Shown piece by piece: positions 34,147 to 46,647 of a DNA stretch of 64,000 bases. The translations under genes and the position numbers were made by a program. Under the pieces are notes generated by a model, which saw only the letters and a program-made list of their open reading frames with translations, did not search any database and was not told the DNA's origin. Where the stretch lies: the NCBI GenBank assembly GCA_036429605.1, contig JAVFKD010000015.1, positions 3,309,421 to 3,373,420 on the forward strand. The letters run 5' to 3'. This DNA comes from Cladobotryum mycophilum (Eukaryota; Ascomycota; Sordariomycetes; Hypocreales; Hypocreaceae). Position 1 is the stretch's first letter. Each line of letters starts with the position of its first letter.

Positions 34147-37100
34147 CGTTACTCCCCTTCCTGTGGTCTTGTCCTCAAGACCCATTGGTTCTTACATAAA
34201 TACCTACGCTTTCCCTCTTCCTTCCTTAGGCTCGTTCTTCCCTTTCGTAAGTCTCGTTCCTTTTGGTTTTACAATATCAGGACGAGTAGCGAAAACAGCT
34301 AACTCTGTTCAGAAGGAGATAGGTGTTCGGAATCTTACGAGATTTATTGCATCAATTAGTCTCGAGATGCCTTCTTGTTCTTCTTGTGTTACCGGCAAAC
34401 AAAAGTATATTATTGCCGAAGGCAAGGCTCATTGTAAGGCTTATATTAAAAAACATTACACTAAGTATAATACTAGTAGTAACAATACTTCTGCTTATAA
34501 GTAATTCGTTTATTTCTTTTTAGTGTGTTTTAATATTTTCCAGATAATCGTATTATTCGTGCTAAGGATGATTTGGCTTCTTAACGTAAGGCTACAGAGC
34601 GGGATCTTACTACCGCAATGGCCAAGTTACAGAAGATCAGTAAGCAAGAGAAGTTATTGCGTACTAAGGCGGCGAGTATAGTTGTACGTGGGGTGGATAC
34701 CCTTAATGAGTTAGAGGAGGAAGAACATCGTGAGGCAGAATCTGCCCTTAGTACTTCCTTAGTCGACCCCGTGGTCGACCCACTAGTCGGGCTTAATTAG
34801 CAATCGTTTCTTGCCGGTCCTTTAAGCCTAGATTCCAGTGGAATTGCTATAGAATCGTCTGGGAGTGGGCCAGATGCTCGATAGGCTCCCAAGTGTTCTC
34901 TGTTTCTGCGTAATTTTTCCATTTCACCAGGTATTAGCGTTCCTTGTTTTCATAGCGTATAGCTAGGATTAATTCGACTTCATATTCTTCTTCCACTGGG
35001 AGTACCTCTATAGGATCGTGGATAATTTCCCTAGTGTTTTTGTTAACTAATGCTTTTTTAAATAAGGAAATATAGAAGACCGGGTATATCCGTATTTTTT
35101 CTAGTAATAAAAGTTCATAGTTAACGTTTAAAATAACCTTCTTGACTGGGTAAGGTCCTAATTTCTTAAAGTCCAATTTGTCGCTTGGTCGCGTTGTTTT
35201 AATGTTTGCGTTTTTCTTGCCTGGTGTATAGCGAAGTAGGTAGACTATATCTCCCTCCTTAAAGATTGGTCCCTTCAATCTATCTTTATCCGCGTATTTC
35301 CTCATTCTTTCGCAGACTAACGCAAGTTACACTCTCATTACCTGGTATAGGTCTTTCATTCTGTCTGCCTTAATCATAGCTTTATCCACTATTGTCCCGT
35401 CCCTGGGTGTCTTATACACCTCTGGGTTATAGCCGAAGTTAGCATACATAGGGCTTAGGCCTATGGATTCTAACACATCGGTGTTATAGGCGATTTATAC
35501 CAGCGGTAGTAGTTCTACCCAGTTAATTTACTTAAAATTAATGTAATAGCGTAAATATCCTTCGACGATTTGGTTAATTCGTTCGGTCTGTCCGTTGGTT
35601 TGTGGGTGATAAGCCGTGCTAAGCTTATGGTTAATGCCTAGTTATCTAGTTAATCCTTGCCAGAATTTGGATATAAAGACTAATCCTCGGTCCGAGATAA
35701 TTTCTTCAGGTAAAAGATAAACACTCGCGATTATACGTAAAAACATATATACGAATTCTTCTACGTTTATAGCTTCTCGGTATAGTAAAAAGTAAGCCCA
35801 TTTCGTGAGTTTATTAACAACTATAAGAATACTATTGTATTTAATTTTCGTAATGGGTTTAATTAATATAGGTAGCTTTGTAATAAAGTCTAGTATAACT
35901 ACTTTCTATGGTTTCTAGGGTACCGGTAACGGTTAGATTTACCCGTATAGCTTATGTTTTAAGGCCTTTGCTCGGCCGCACGTGGTGCATATCGAGACGA
36001 TCTTCTAGATGTATTGCTTTGCTCCGTGAAAGTTAAAGTTTCGTTTAACTTGCTCGAGTATCTTTCGTATTCCTTTATGTCCGTGTAAGGGGTATTAGTA
36101 GATTTCTTTAATAAGGTTTTTTTAAAGTTCTAGAAAAATCCAGACTTTGTTTTTATACTATCATAGGTTCTTATTATCTATAGTAAGTCCTTTAGGAAAT
36201 TTATTTTCTTCCTAGGTTTCGTAATATTCCTTAATACAATAGGTCTAGGTATTATTATTCTCGATTTAAAACATAGCGTTCAATACGCGCTATATATAAT
36301 ATCCTTCTAGAGTAGTATTTAGGATTTGTTCTATTATGATTATTTTGCCTTGATCGTAGTCTACTCGTCTGCTTAAGGCATTGGTTTTACTATTCTCCGA
36401 TTCTTTCTAGTAAATAAGAATATAATCGAATTCTAATAGGTATTCGGTATATTTAACTTATCGTTTACTAAATTACTAAGTTATAATAAAGTATAAGATA
36501 TTATTATAGTCTATGTAGACTTTAACTCGATGCTTACTTCCGAGGAGATAATATTTCTATTCTTTAAAGGCTAAAATAATTGCTAGGAATTCTTTGTTAT
36601 AGATAAAGTAATTTAGTTTAGCGCTATATAAGGCTCGTAAGTAAAATACAACTGGTCATAGTTTACCGTTTTCGTCTCGTTGTCTAAGTTAAGCTCTTAA
36701 TCTGAAATTAAAGGAGTCTATTTTGAGTTTTACTTTTTTTCTAGGTCGAATATCGTGAGTACTAGATTTTCTGTGATCAGGGCCTTGATTCGTTCAAAGG
36801 CCTATTATATTTTCTCTATCCACTTAAATACTTAGTCTTTCTTAGTTAACTTATAAAGTAAGCGTATGATCTTGCTATAGTTTTTTATAAAGTATCGGTA
36901 GTAATTAGTAAAGCCTAAAAAGCTTTAAACTTTTTTAATAGTATTCGGCTTAAGCCAGCTTTATACTGTTTTAACTTTAGCGGGGTCTATGCGTATTTTA
37001 TTTAATGTAATAATATGTCTAAAAAAAGTAACCTGTTGGATATAGAATTTATATTTTTCTAGTTTAACTAAAAGCTTTACTTCCTAGAGTTTGGCAAGTA

Positions 37101-40100
37101 CTTAATGTACGTATTGCTTATATTCTTCGAGTATATCTAAGAAGATCAGAATATTATTAAAGTAAATTACTATAAAGATATCAAGGTATTCCTTAAGTAT
37201 ATTATTAATTATTCTTTAGAACATTATAAGAGCGTTTATTAATCCAAAAGGCATAATAAAGTATTCAAATAGTCCGAACTTAATACAGAAAGCCATTATC
37301 TATTCGTTTCTTTTCTTTATATAGACAAGGTTATATATTCCTTTTAGGTCAAGTGTAGTAAACTATTTCTTGCCTCGGAGACAGTCTTGTAATTCTATGA
37401 TCAAGGGTAACAGGATATAGTCTTTAAGTATAATTTCATTAAGTTATCGGTAGTCCATGATTAACCGTAGTTTCCCGTTCTTCTTTAGGACGAACATCAC
37501 AGGGTATCCTGCTTCCGATATTAATAGTCTAATAAAGCCTTTAGCTAGTATCTCATTGATCTATTCTCGAAACACTGTGAGTTCTTTCTCGTTGAGGTTA
37601 TAGATCTTGCGGAACGTGGGGTTAGTTCCGTCTTTCAGGACGATCTCGTGATCCCATTGGCTATGTTCTAGTAGCCCTATGTTAAGGGTCTCTTGGAACA
37701 GTTTCTCGTAGCGTTTGTATTCGTTAAGGATGTTTTTAAGTCTTTCGACAAGGGTTTTTTTCTCGTCTAAGGGCAATCTTTTTTCTAGAAGCTTATTGAG
37801 TTCTTCAAATGTTTTTCACAGAAAGACAATAGTTCTACGGGTTTTCTATTCTTAACCTTTTTCTCGTATAAGTCTTATTCCTTTTAGTAATTGGTTAGGT
37901 GAGGTGTTTTGTGTTTTCTTCTTTGGTGTCTTGCTTGGAGGTTCTTTTTTCTAAGTCTGCTGCTCTATTACTAAATCCTCGTAAAATCTCACGTTTTGTG
38001 TTTGTTCCTAACTAAGGCCTTCGCTTTCGTCCCAGCGAAATTAGCCAGTCCTCTAGTTAATAAGAGGATTACTATCCTATAGCCAGGGATATCCTAAAAT
38101 TATATCGTATTCATCGAGGTTTATCAGGTTATAGGAAATAAGCTTCTTGTACTTTTGGATTTTAACAGGGAGATGATTAGTCTCTATATCGATCTATCCT
38201 CTGTTATAAAAGAAAGTTCCTCCTTTAATATAGTAGAGTAGGTACGACTTATGTCTTGGTTTCTTCTTCTAGGGTAACTATAGACGATTTATAGCTTTAG
38301 GGGATATATAATTGCCTATTACTCCACTATCTACTAATACAATAAGGCAATATCCTTTGATTTATAGTTCTACTGTTAGGCGAAGCCATCCGTAATAGCT
38401 TCTGTTTATGGAGTTAAGAGACCTTACTCGGTGGTCATCCTATAGCCCTTTTATAAATAACTGATTTTGTTTTTTGCTTCTGGGTTACAGATTTCGCAAG
38501 TCGCCGTGCTATCTTCGGCGTCTAGTGTGCTTTGTAGCTCGTATTACCTTTGTTGATCTCCTGGGTTTTCTTTATAAGTTTAAAAGTCAAAGCCTCGTTT
38601 AAACAGTTCTCGGGTAATTTTTATGATAGGGTGTTCTTGTGTGATCGCTACTGGTTTGAATATTCATCGGTGCTAGTCTGTAAGCTTGGCTTTTTGATGT
38701 TTTTTGTATATGAGTTTAATGCAATCTTAATAGCGTATGTTTTAGTAATCAGTCTATAAAGATTTATTGCGTTGTAGGCTGCTTTAGTATTCTAGGATTT
38801 CCTTTACCGTGGGTTCCTTTTTCTAAGTAAACAAGCTATTAATATTACTATTAAAAGTTTCTCGATTAGTAATTACTTTTATAAGGTACTGTATTTATAC
38901 TGGTAATTAGTCCATAAGTACTAAGTAATATTACTAAGTTCCTCTTAGTAAATCCCATTAGTTCTTTCTTCTACTACGTTCTCGTCTAAGTATATTAACT
39001 CGTCGGGGGGCTTTAGGTACCAGTTTATACTATCTTTTAAACTCTAGTGAGTTAAATATCTATCTTCGAAACATATTATCTAGCTTATCGAGGCGTAGTC
39101 TATAGTTAATTATTGTTTAATAATAGTATTAACTTGTTTTTTTCTTCTAGCTCGGGGGCTAGCTTTTATGTACCTTTCCTTTTATTCTTTCTAAGGGATC
39201 TATAGTCCTTAAAGAAGTGTCCTATTTTGCTACAGTTATAGTATTTCACCTTTTCTCCCTTTTGGGTTACGTCAAGGTCTATTCGACCTGGCTTGCCGTC
39301 ATTGTTTTTAGCAATATAATTATTTTTAGGTTTTTAATAAGTTTTACCTCCTTGTCTTTATCTACGGCAGGCATATTATCGATCGTCGATTCTAATAGCC
39401 ATTCCGATATATTCCGTAAGAGTATCTAGTAGGTCTTCCTTAAAAAGTTTGTCTTTAACGTTTTCTTTTAATCCTTAATAAAACTAGTCTATCAGTAGTT
39501 CGTCGTCCTAATCGAGTTTTGAAGCGGCTTGTCTAAATACAATAGCGTAATCCAAGGCTGATCCTTTCTGACGGAGGTTTCGAAGTAATTATTTCGCTTC
39601 TCTTTCCTTATCGATAGTTCCGAATACTTCCTTAAGTTCTCTAACAAATTCATTAAAGTCTTTAAAGATTCGTTTCGTTCGTTTATCCCTTTTACTCTTT
39701 AGGTTATCATAGTGATTTCTTATAATAGGTTTAAACCATTCCTTGGCGGGTCCTTTTATACAGGTGTATGCATAAACTACTCTTATATAGTCCTCCCTAA
39801 GGTATTAAGAGTAATAATTATAATAAGTTTTTAAGTCTATGATAAAAGCCTAAAGAGATATTGTTCCAGGTTTTCCAGAAAACGGTCCTAGGTCTTTTAG
39901 TCTGAGGATCTCTCTAACATCTTTTTCTTATTTTTCGTTTATTTTTTCTTAAGTTGCCGATTTATGACCAGAAGTACTTTATTCTTTTCCTTAACTTTAT
40001 TAAATAGTATAGTTAGTTATGCTAGGGTAAGTACCTAGGGTAATTGCTGTTCTTCGTTAGTCATAATACTCGATATTACTCAGAGTCACAGTAATCCGCT

Positions 40101-40118
40101 AAACAAGAGTCGTTAATG
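34147..40118 (-). pseudogene. Gypsy copy B internal region: gag-pol with chromodomain-type end, broken
   Basis: Read on the minus strand from the right LTR: gag zinc knuckle near 39180-39245 (YNCSKIGHFFKDY, two of the usual Cys now Tyr), aspartic protease near 38330 (VLVDSGVIGNYISP), start of RT near 37600-37776 (QWDHEIVLKDGTNPTF), integrase around 35500-36400, and a C-terminal integrase/chromo segment at 34934-35305 (KLDFKKLGPYPVKKV). The order gag-PR-RT-RH-IN is that of Ty3/Gypsy. Most of it is closed by stops typical of C-to-T or G-to-A change. It is less mutated than copy A, strongest in the 36480-40100 part. Confidence 0.85.
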
Positions 40119-40593
40119 TGTGACGTTCCGGGCGTTTCCTAACAAGAATAACCTGGATTATGGTTAATGTTAGCAGTGGATTAGGGCAAGGTCGAGTAAT
40201 GGGTTTAATGTATTATAGTTCGGGTATTAGGTTACTAATAGTGAATAATTGTATTAATGATTAATTAAATATATAAAAAAAATACAGACTAGTATATATA
40301 GTAATTAAGTTTATTACGATCTGAATAAATGTGAGGTTCTATTCTGATAGGAATGAACCAATGATCTAGTAATCGTGATAGATCAAGTCGATCCTGTTTA
40401 AGCTATCGCGTGTACTCGAATCGATCTTATTCGAGCTATCGAACATGCTCGAGTCGATCTCGTTCGAGCTGATTGTGATTGGCTGTGTTGCCCGGGGTTT
40501 TACCGTGGTTGTGTTTTCAATCAATAGCTTGCACGGGTGTCATTAAAAGTGGGTCCAGTTCTGTGGATGATATAAGTGCGTCGGGTCGTCATA
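40119..40593 (-). repeat. Right LTR of Gypsy copy B (5' LTR in element orientation)
   Basis: 475 bp from TGTGACGTTCCGGGCG to GGGTCGTCATA (CACA end mutated to CATA). It matches the left LTR closely, and most differences are transitions. The flanks (TTAAC left of 27831, ATAAA right of 40593) do not form a target duplication. Confidence 0.88.
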
Positions 40594-42464
40594 ATAAATA
40601 TATAATATAAGTTTATTAAAGTAAAGTATTATTATTTACATAATTAAAATAATAAATTAAAAATAGTTATTATTAAAAAAAAGATAATTATAATAGAATT
40701 ATTAAATAGAGTATTAAATATATATATTTTATATAATACTAAGGTTTTAATAAGTATACATTTATAAATTATAGTATATAACTCTTAGATTCTTTAAACT
40801 TAAGTCTTATAATATAATTAACCCTACCCAATCTTATAAGCTTTCTACCTAATTATTTATATTACTATTCTTTAATAATATTTTTATAATAATAATTATA
40901 TAATTTAAATATTTAAAATCCTAAATCTAAGTAATAAAAAGTTTTATATATTTTTAAATACTATTAATATTATTAAAAATTATACATTATTTTAATTAAT
41001 ATTTTATATATTTTTATAAAGTCTTAAATAAAAATTAAAGTTAATAAAACTATTTATTTTATTTATATAAACTTAAGGTTTAATAATAATAAGATTATTA
41101 TAGATTAGTTTTATTATTTTAATAAATAATTTTAAAAAAAAGTTAATATAAATATAATACTTAAAATATAATTTAAAAGAATAGTTTAATTATAATAAAT
41201 AATTAAAAGACTTTTAATATAAGTATATAATTTTTAAAAAAACTTTTTATTTAATAATAAAATAATAAAAAAATATATAAGTTTTTTATTATTAATAGTC
41301 TTATAAAATATATAAGTTTTAAATTTATTAAATATTATATATTATTTAATATTATTATAATAGTATTTTTTATTTATTTTATATATATTTTTTAACTATT
41401 TAATATAAGGGTTTTTTAACTATTAAAAAATATATACTAAAAGATTTTATAAAAAGTTCTTTTTAATAGTTATTTTACTTTTAATTATATTAATTTTTTT
41501 TTATTTTTTAAAAAAATTATAATAAAAGCTTTATAGTATATAATATTATTTTAAACTATTAAAAGGAAGTAGCCTCTCAGGCATAAAATTCCTTATAGCA
41601 ATAAGTAACAAGCTTAGTAATAGCTTATATAAGCTATTATAGCTTAATCTAGAAGGCTCAGTCAGTCCTTCTAGAAGCTCAGGGAAGAATAAGTATCTTA
41701 ATGAGCTAATTCCCAATAAGGTTAGGCTTGTGGGATTAGTTAGCTACTAAGGCTAAAAGAGGAAAAGATAGGTTGAAATAAGATGTTGTATTTGATTTAC
41801 TAATTAACTAGAAGACAGGAATCTATTTACTATATATAGGAAATATAAGTGGGGTATAGGAAGTAAAAGAATAAGCTAGAATAGCCTATAGAATAGTAGA
41901 AACAATAGGATTATTGTTTATTATTAGAACCTACTGGAATAGGCTAAAATAGCCTAAAGAACAATAGAAATAATAGTCTTATTGTTTCTTATTGTTAGGA
42001 CCTAATTAATAGGGTATTGACTAGTTTATTTTAATATAAACTTTAAAAAAATAAATTTTTTTAAACAATAAATTAACTATTAAATAATTCTTTAATAAAT
42101 AGTTAAAAAAAATACTATTAATTTAATTTATATTTTTTTTATTTAAAGAATTTTATTTTTAATAAACTTTTAATATTATTTAATATATTTACAAGTATTA
42201 TTATAATATTTTTAGTTTTTTAACTTATAAAAGGTTTTATTAAATTAGTTATATAATTATAGAGGCTATAATCTTAGAGTTATAAATTAATTATTTTATA
42301 ATTAATTAAAACTATTGTATTAAGTTTTTTACTAATTATAAAAAAGAATTTTTTATATAATTATTAAACTAGTTTATTATATGTATTAGTTTTAAAAAAA
42401 ATTATTTTTAAAATATAAAATTTATATAAAAAAAACTTATAAATAATATTATATTATAACATTC
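40594..42464. other. AT-extreme remnant sequence with a GC-richer island
   Basis: Almost only A and T outside 41565-42015, with poly-T/poly-A words. No protein motif survives. The island has normal-looking words and a direct repeat (see separate entry). The strong RIP suggests an old transposon body, possibly the outer element. Confidence 0.5.
41565..42015. repeat. GC-richer island with a ~60-bp direct repeat, family unknown
   Basis: It runs from AAGGAAGTAGCCTCTCAGGC to TTAGGACCTAATTAATAGGG. Two copies of about 60 bp (41879-41937 and 41949-42010) share AATAGCCTA, AATAGAAA/AGTAGAAA and TTAGAACC/TTAGGACC words. It could be a solo LTR or short non-autonomous element; I found no clear target duplication. 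Confidence 0.4.
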
Positions 42465-42938
42465 TAGGTATATTCTTAATAAGAATAACCTAGATTATAG
42501 TTAATATTAATAATAGATTAAGGTAATATTAAGTAAATAAAATAAATATTATAGTTTTAGTATTAAATACTAATAGTAAATAATATTATTAATAATTAAT
42601 TAAATATATAAAAAAGTTATATAAACTAATATATATAATAATTAAGTTTATTATAATTTAAATAAATATAAGGTTTATTTTAATAAAAATAAATTAATTA
42701 TTTAATAGTTATTGTAATTATTTAATAATTTTATGCTTATTTAATAATTCCTTGCTTATTTAATAATTCTACGTTTATCTAATAAACTAATCCTTTAAAA
42801 ATAAGCTAGATTAGTAATGTAATTAGTTAGCTTATTTAAGGTTTTACTATAGTTATACTAGGCCATAATAAGCATAAGTATTCCTAAAAGTAAGTCTTTT
42901 TTTAGTATATAACCTAGACGTGGGGTCGGGTTATTATA
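42465..42938 (+). repeat. Solo LTR, related variant of the Gypsy LTR, RIP-mutated
   Basis: 474 bp. The start TATAACATTCTAGG is the mutated form of TGTGACGTTCCGGG, and the end GGGTTATTATA that of GGGTCGTCACA. The 5-bp flanks TATAT at 42460-42464 and 42939-42943 match. The middle differs from the main LTR and has tandem copies of an 18-bp unit (TGCTTATTTAATAATTCC). Confidence 0.7.
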
Positions 42939-43397
42939 TATATTAATTATAGTTGTATTAATAAAAAAATTAAAAGATTATAAAATACATAAAAGATTAA
43001 TAAAATATAATTATTTAATAATATTAAAAAAAAACTTTAGATTTAAAGATTAATTTATTTATATAAATAAAAATAAAAAGTTTATTTCTTTTAAAACTAA
43101 TTATAAGGTATATAATTAATTATTAAAATAAAAAAATTAATAACTTTTATATTAATATTATAAAATCTTTAAATATAAAAACTATAATTTAATATATTTT
43201 AATTTATTTTTATATCTTTAAAAAAATATTTTTTTATTTTTAATAAAAAAACTATTATAATTTTATAAATATATAAAATAATTTATTTTATAATAAAAAT
43301 AATAATAATAAATTTATATAAAGGTTTATATAAGATTTTATTTAAAATAATATATAATACTATAAAAATAATATTAAAAAGAATAATAAAAAATCCT

Positions 43398-43874
43398 TAT
43401 AATAACCTAACGCACTTATATCATCCATAGAACTAGACCCACTTTTAATAATACCTATATAAGCTATTAATTAGAAATATAACCATAGTAAAACCCCAGG
43501 TAATATAACTAATTATAATTAGCTTAAACGAGATTAACTTAAGTATATTTAATAGCTTAAATAAAATTAATTTAAGTATACGCGATAGCTCGAATAGGAT
43601 TAACTTAATCTATTATAACTATTAGATTATTAGTTTATTCCTATTAAAATAAAACCTTATATTTATTTAAATTATAATAAACTTAATTATTATATATACT
43701 AGTCTATATCTTTTTCTTATATATCTAGTTAATTATTAATATAATTATTTATTATTAATAATCTAATACCTAAACTATAATATATTAAACCTATTGCTTA
43801 ACCTTGCCCTAATCTATTGCCAATATTAACCACAATTCAGGTTATCCTTATTAGGAAACGCCTGGAATATTACA
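43398..43874 (-). repeat. Solo LTR of the main Gypsy family, RIP-mutated
   Basis: In opposite orientation to the other LTRs. The words CGCACTTATATCATCC and GGAAACGCCTGGAATATTAC identify it. The target duplication ATCCT is perfect at 43393-43397 and 43875-43879. A full element was lost by LTR-LTR recombination. Confidence 0.85.
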
Positions 43875-44148
43875 ATCCTTTAAATAAATAATAAAATCTT
43901 TATTCTTTTTAATATTACTTTTATAAATTAAACTTATATATAAAACTATAATATAAAATATTAATACTTAAAAAATCTTAAAGAATAATCTAAAAGTTTA
44001 AAATAATCTTAGTATATTTAATAATATTCTATATCTTATTTTACCTTAAAAAGTCTTATTTTATTTAAAAAAAAATTTATTTTATTTTAAAATTATATTT
44101 AAATTAAACTAAAAGTACTATTTTTTTTAACTTTTTTTAAAATATATA

Positions 44149-46018
44149 ACGTAATCCACAAGCGAGCGGACCACACAAGCGAGCGAACCACCCTCCATAA
44201 CAATATCTACCTTTACATCTATATATTAAATTCCTCCATAATCTCTTATAGTAGAACCTTCAAATAAAAGTAAAGTACTGCTTACCCTTTAAGCTCTTAA
44301 ACAAAACCTGAATTTAAGTCTTAGAGCTATAGCTAAGATCTATAATATTAATCGTATAACAATTCTTTGATATTATACTGGTATATCTTTGCGATATAAT
44401 ACAATTATTAATTTAATGAATCTTATAAAATTAAAAAAAGAGGCTATAATTAAATATATAATTGATTTATCTACGCGATCATTTCTACCTAGATTACTTG
44501 GTGTTAAAGAAATAGCTAATTATCTATTGTATATACGCGATGTGCTATTAGTTAGTAAAAATTAGGCATTAAACTTTATTAAATGCTAGCCAAAGCTTTA
44601 TATACGCTGGGCTTATAAATACGATTATTAAAGAGCTAAATATAAAGATTTAAAGCTTATTAACAATTGGTTTACTTTTATATAAAATATAAAGATTAAA
44701 TATAAGGTCTTTGATAATAATTTTTATAACTTTGATAAGACTGGCTTTATAATAGGTATTATCTTTCTAGGTATAGTTATTATGATTTTAGAAGGCCTTA
44801 TAAAAGCTAAATTATCTTAGCCTGGTAATCGGGAGTAGGTAACTATAATCTAAGGCGTCAATACAATGGGTTAGGCAATACTATTACTTATTATTCTTAC
44901 TGTATAATACTATTTTAAGAATTAGTATTAAGAGTATAATCTTCTAGTAGATTAGTGTATTATAATAATAAAAAATGGCTAGACTATTAATAAGGTTAGC
45001 TTAGATTAGATTAAGTATTTTAATTGTTATATAGCTTCTTGTATAAAAAGGATCTATTAAATGCTTATCCTTAATGGCCATAAGAGCCACCATTTAATAG
45101 CATTTAAGCTCTATTATAAGGAGTATAAGATTATTATAGTCTGTATACCTCCTTATTCCTTATATCTGCTTTAACTATTAGATGTTGGTTATTTTAGGCT
45201 ATTAAAGCAAGTATATGGTCAATAAATTGAGAAGCTAATGTATATATATATTATATATATTAGTAAGCTTAATTTCCTTTATGCCTTTCGTATAATGTTC
45301 TTTACTATAATTAATAAGAAGAACATTAAAGGAGGCTTTTTAGGATCTGGTCTATTACTATTTAATCCATAGAGTGTTCTTTTAAAGCTTCATATAAAAT
45401 TACAAACATCAATACCTTTAGAAACGCTGATTAGGCCTATACGGCCTTAGGTCTTAAAAACACCAAAAAACACACATAAGGCTAATTCACAATCAGAGTA
45501 TATAAAGAATTATATCACTGCTTACTAAAATAACTCTTTAACTATAATATTAAATATAATTAACTAATTTATAAAAAGAGTAATAATAATAATACATTAA
45601 ATAGCGCTTTTACGTATAGAAGTCTAAGACCTTTGTGCAATAAATAAGGCTATAAGTAAGCACTATAAAGCAAAGAAAGCATATATACAACTTAAAGGCG
45701 TTCTTACTATTAAAGAAAGGATAGGTCAATTAGATTAAAGGGATATAAATACGCAGATAGAGCAAGAAAAGCAGCGAGGAGGGTCTTGTATAAAGGCTAC
45801 GCGTTATAACAAGTGCAGCAAGACAGGCCATAATGTACAAACTTGTAAAGAAATATAATAAAGTAAAAAGGATATTTTTTATTCTATTATTAGTATAATA
45901 GTTACTTAGTATTTTTTTAATATAGGTATAAAAGAAAAGGGCTGTAAGAAAGTGGCTTTATTTTGATCTAAATGAGTGGTCCGCTCGCTTGTGTGGTCCG
46001 CTCGCTTGTGGATTACGT
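44149..46018 (+). mobile_element. Fot1/pogo-type DNA transposon, RIP-mutated
   Basis: A 1.87-kb element with inverted ends ACGTAATCCACAAGCGAGCG, flanked by TA on both sides. The end contains the subunit ACAAGCGAGCGGACCAC nearly twice. Read with stops, the plus strand shows the transposase of the DDE_1 superfamily: DKTGF, PGNRE, a GVNTMG block and the spaced LLILDG/SHH area, all with Gln and Trp codons changed to stops. The 3' end has a CCHC knuckle (CSKTGHNVQTC) near 45815-45855. The ends are less RIP-mutated than the body. Confidence 0.85.
44238..45860 (+). pseudogene. Fot1/pogo transposase, closed by many stops
   Basis: A helix-turn-helix-like NINRITI segment, then FDKTGF with the first catalytic Asp region, KLS-PGNRE, GVNTMG and a C-terminal zinc knuckle are recognisable across one main frame. 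More than fifteen stops are present, almost all TAA/TAG where CAA/CAG/TGG is expected, so the gene is dead by RIP. Confidence 0.8.
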
Positions 46019-46141
46019 TATATATTTTATATATATATTTTTTTATAGTTTATATATAAATAATAATTAAATTTTTATTAATATTTATAAAATAAAAGTA
46101 TATTAGCTTATATAGTATTTTTAGTTAAATTAGTAAAATTA

Positions 46142-46252
46142 TAGTATCCTGGAATTTTATGATTATTTTAGAATTTTAGGGCTAACTTGGAGGGGAACTC
46201 TCTAAGTTAGTTTCTATAGCTTATAAAGGCTGACGAAGGACCCACCAACGGG
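46142..46252 (-). repeat. Right terminal inverted repeat
   Basis: Pairs with 18857-18966; the outer 30 bp differ at one position. It is followed by TA at 46253-46254, then by normal-composition sequence. Confidence 0.7.
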
Positions 46253-46647
46253 TATAACCAATCAACAGCTGCTTTCACGCAGCACTGTGACTCGGCTTGA
46301 AGGATCAGACCCCGCCTAGGCAACCAGCATATTTATAAATCGGGATCCGTTGATAGATGCCTATGCGAACCACTAGATGTATCCGGAAATCCCACAGTAG
46401 CAGCAGCTCGACAATCGTCAATTAGATCCAAGACGACAATATCATCCTGCCAACACTCCTTGTGTTGGATGAAGGTCTATAAGAACAGCGTTCGCCGCAT
46501 CCATTTTCTTTTCTTTTTACTTCTCGGGTTCAACCTGGATTAAACATCTCGGTCTTCCTGCCTGTCTCAACTCCCAGGACGAATGACCCTCCCCGCACGT
46601 TTCTGGGTAGCATCCTCCAAGGCTGCACCGCGACCAAGTGTGCCGCC
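46253..46647 (+). promoter_or_regulatory. Promoter region of the NACHT-ankyrin gene
   Basis: Composition returns to normal directly after the inverted repeat. A TATA-like CTATAAG lies near 46478, followed by a T/C-rich tract (TTTTCTTTTCTTTTTAC near 46505) typical of fungal transcription starts. The start codon at 46648 has a good context (GCCGCCATG). Confidence 0.45.

Larger units (their letters stand above)
18857..46252. mobile_element. 27.4-kb composite block bounded by terminal inverted repeats, with nested insertions
   Basis: The left end starts TA then CCCGTTAGTGGGTCCTTCGT (from 18857); the right end, read on the minus strand, starts TA then CCCGTTGGTGGGTCCTTCGT (ending at 46252). Similarity continues for about 110 bp (through AAGTTAGCC and AATTCTA words) at roughly 80% by eye. 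TA next to both ends suggests a Tc1/mariner-like or other TA-target DNA transposon. Its own transposase is not recognisable: the interior is filled with LTR retrotransposons, LINEs and a Fot1-like element, and the remaining sequence is extremely AT-rich from RIP. It may be one element invaded by others, or two copies in inverted orientation flanking a nest. Confidence 0.6.

Noticed and set aside
40594..42464. Transposase of the outer inverted-repeat element
   Set aside because: I tried reading this AT-extreme stretch with stops ignored and found no convincing DDE motif.
18857..46252. Starship-type giant element
   Set aside because: No tyrosine-recombinase (DUF3435) captain gene or host cargo genes are visible; the content is retrotransposons and a pogo element.
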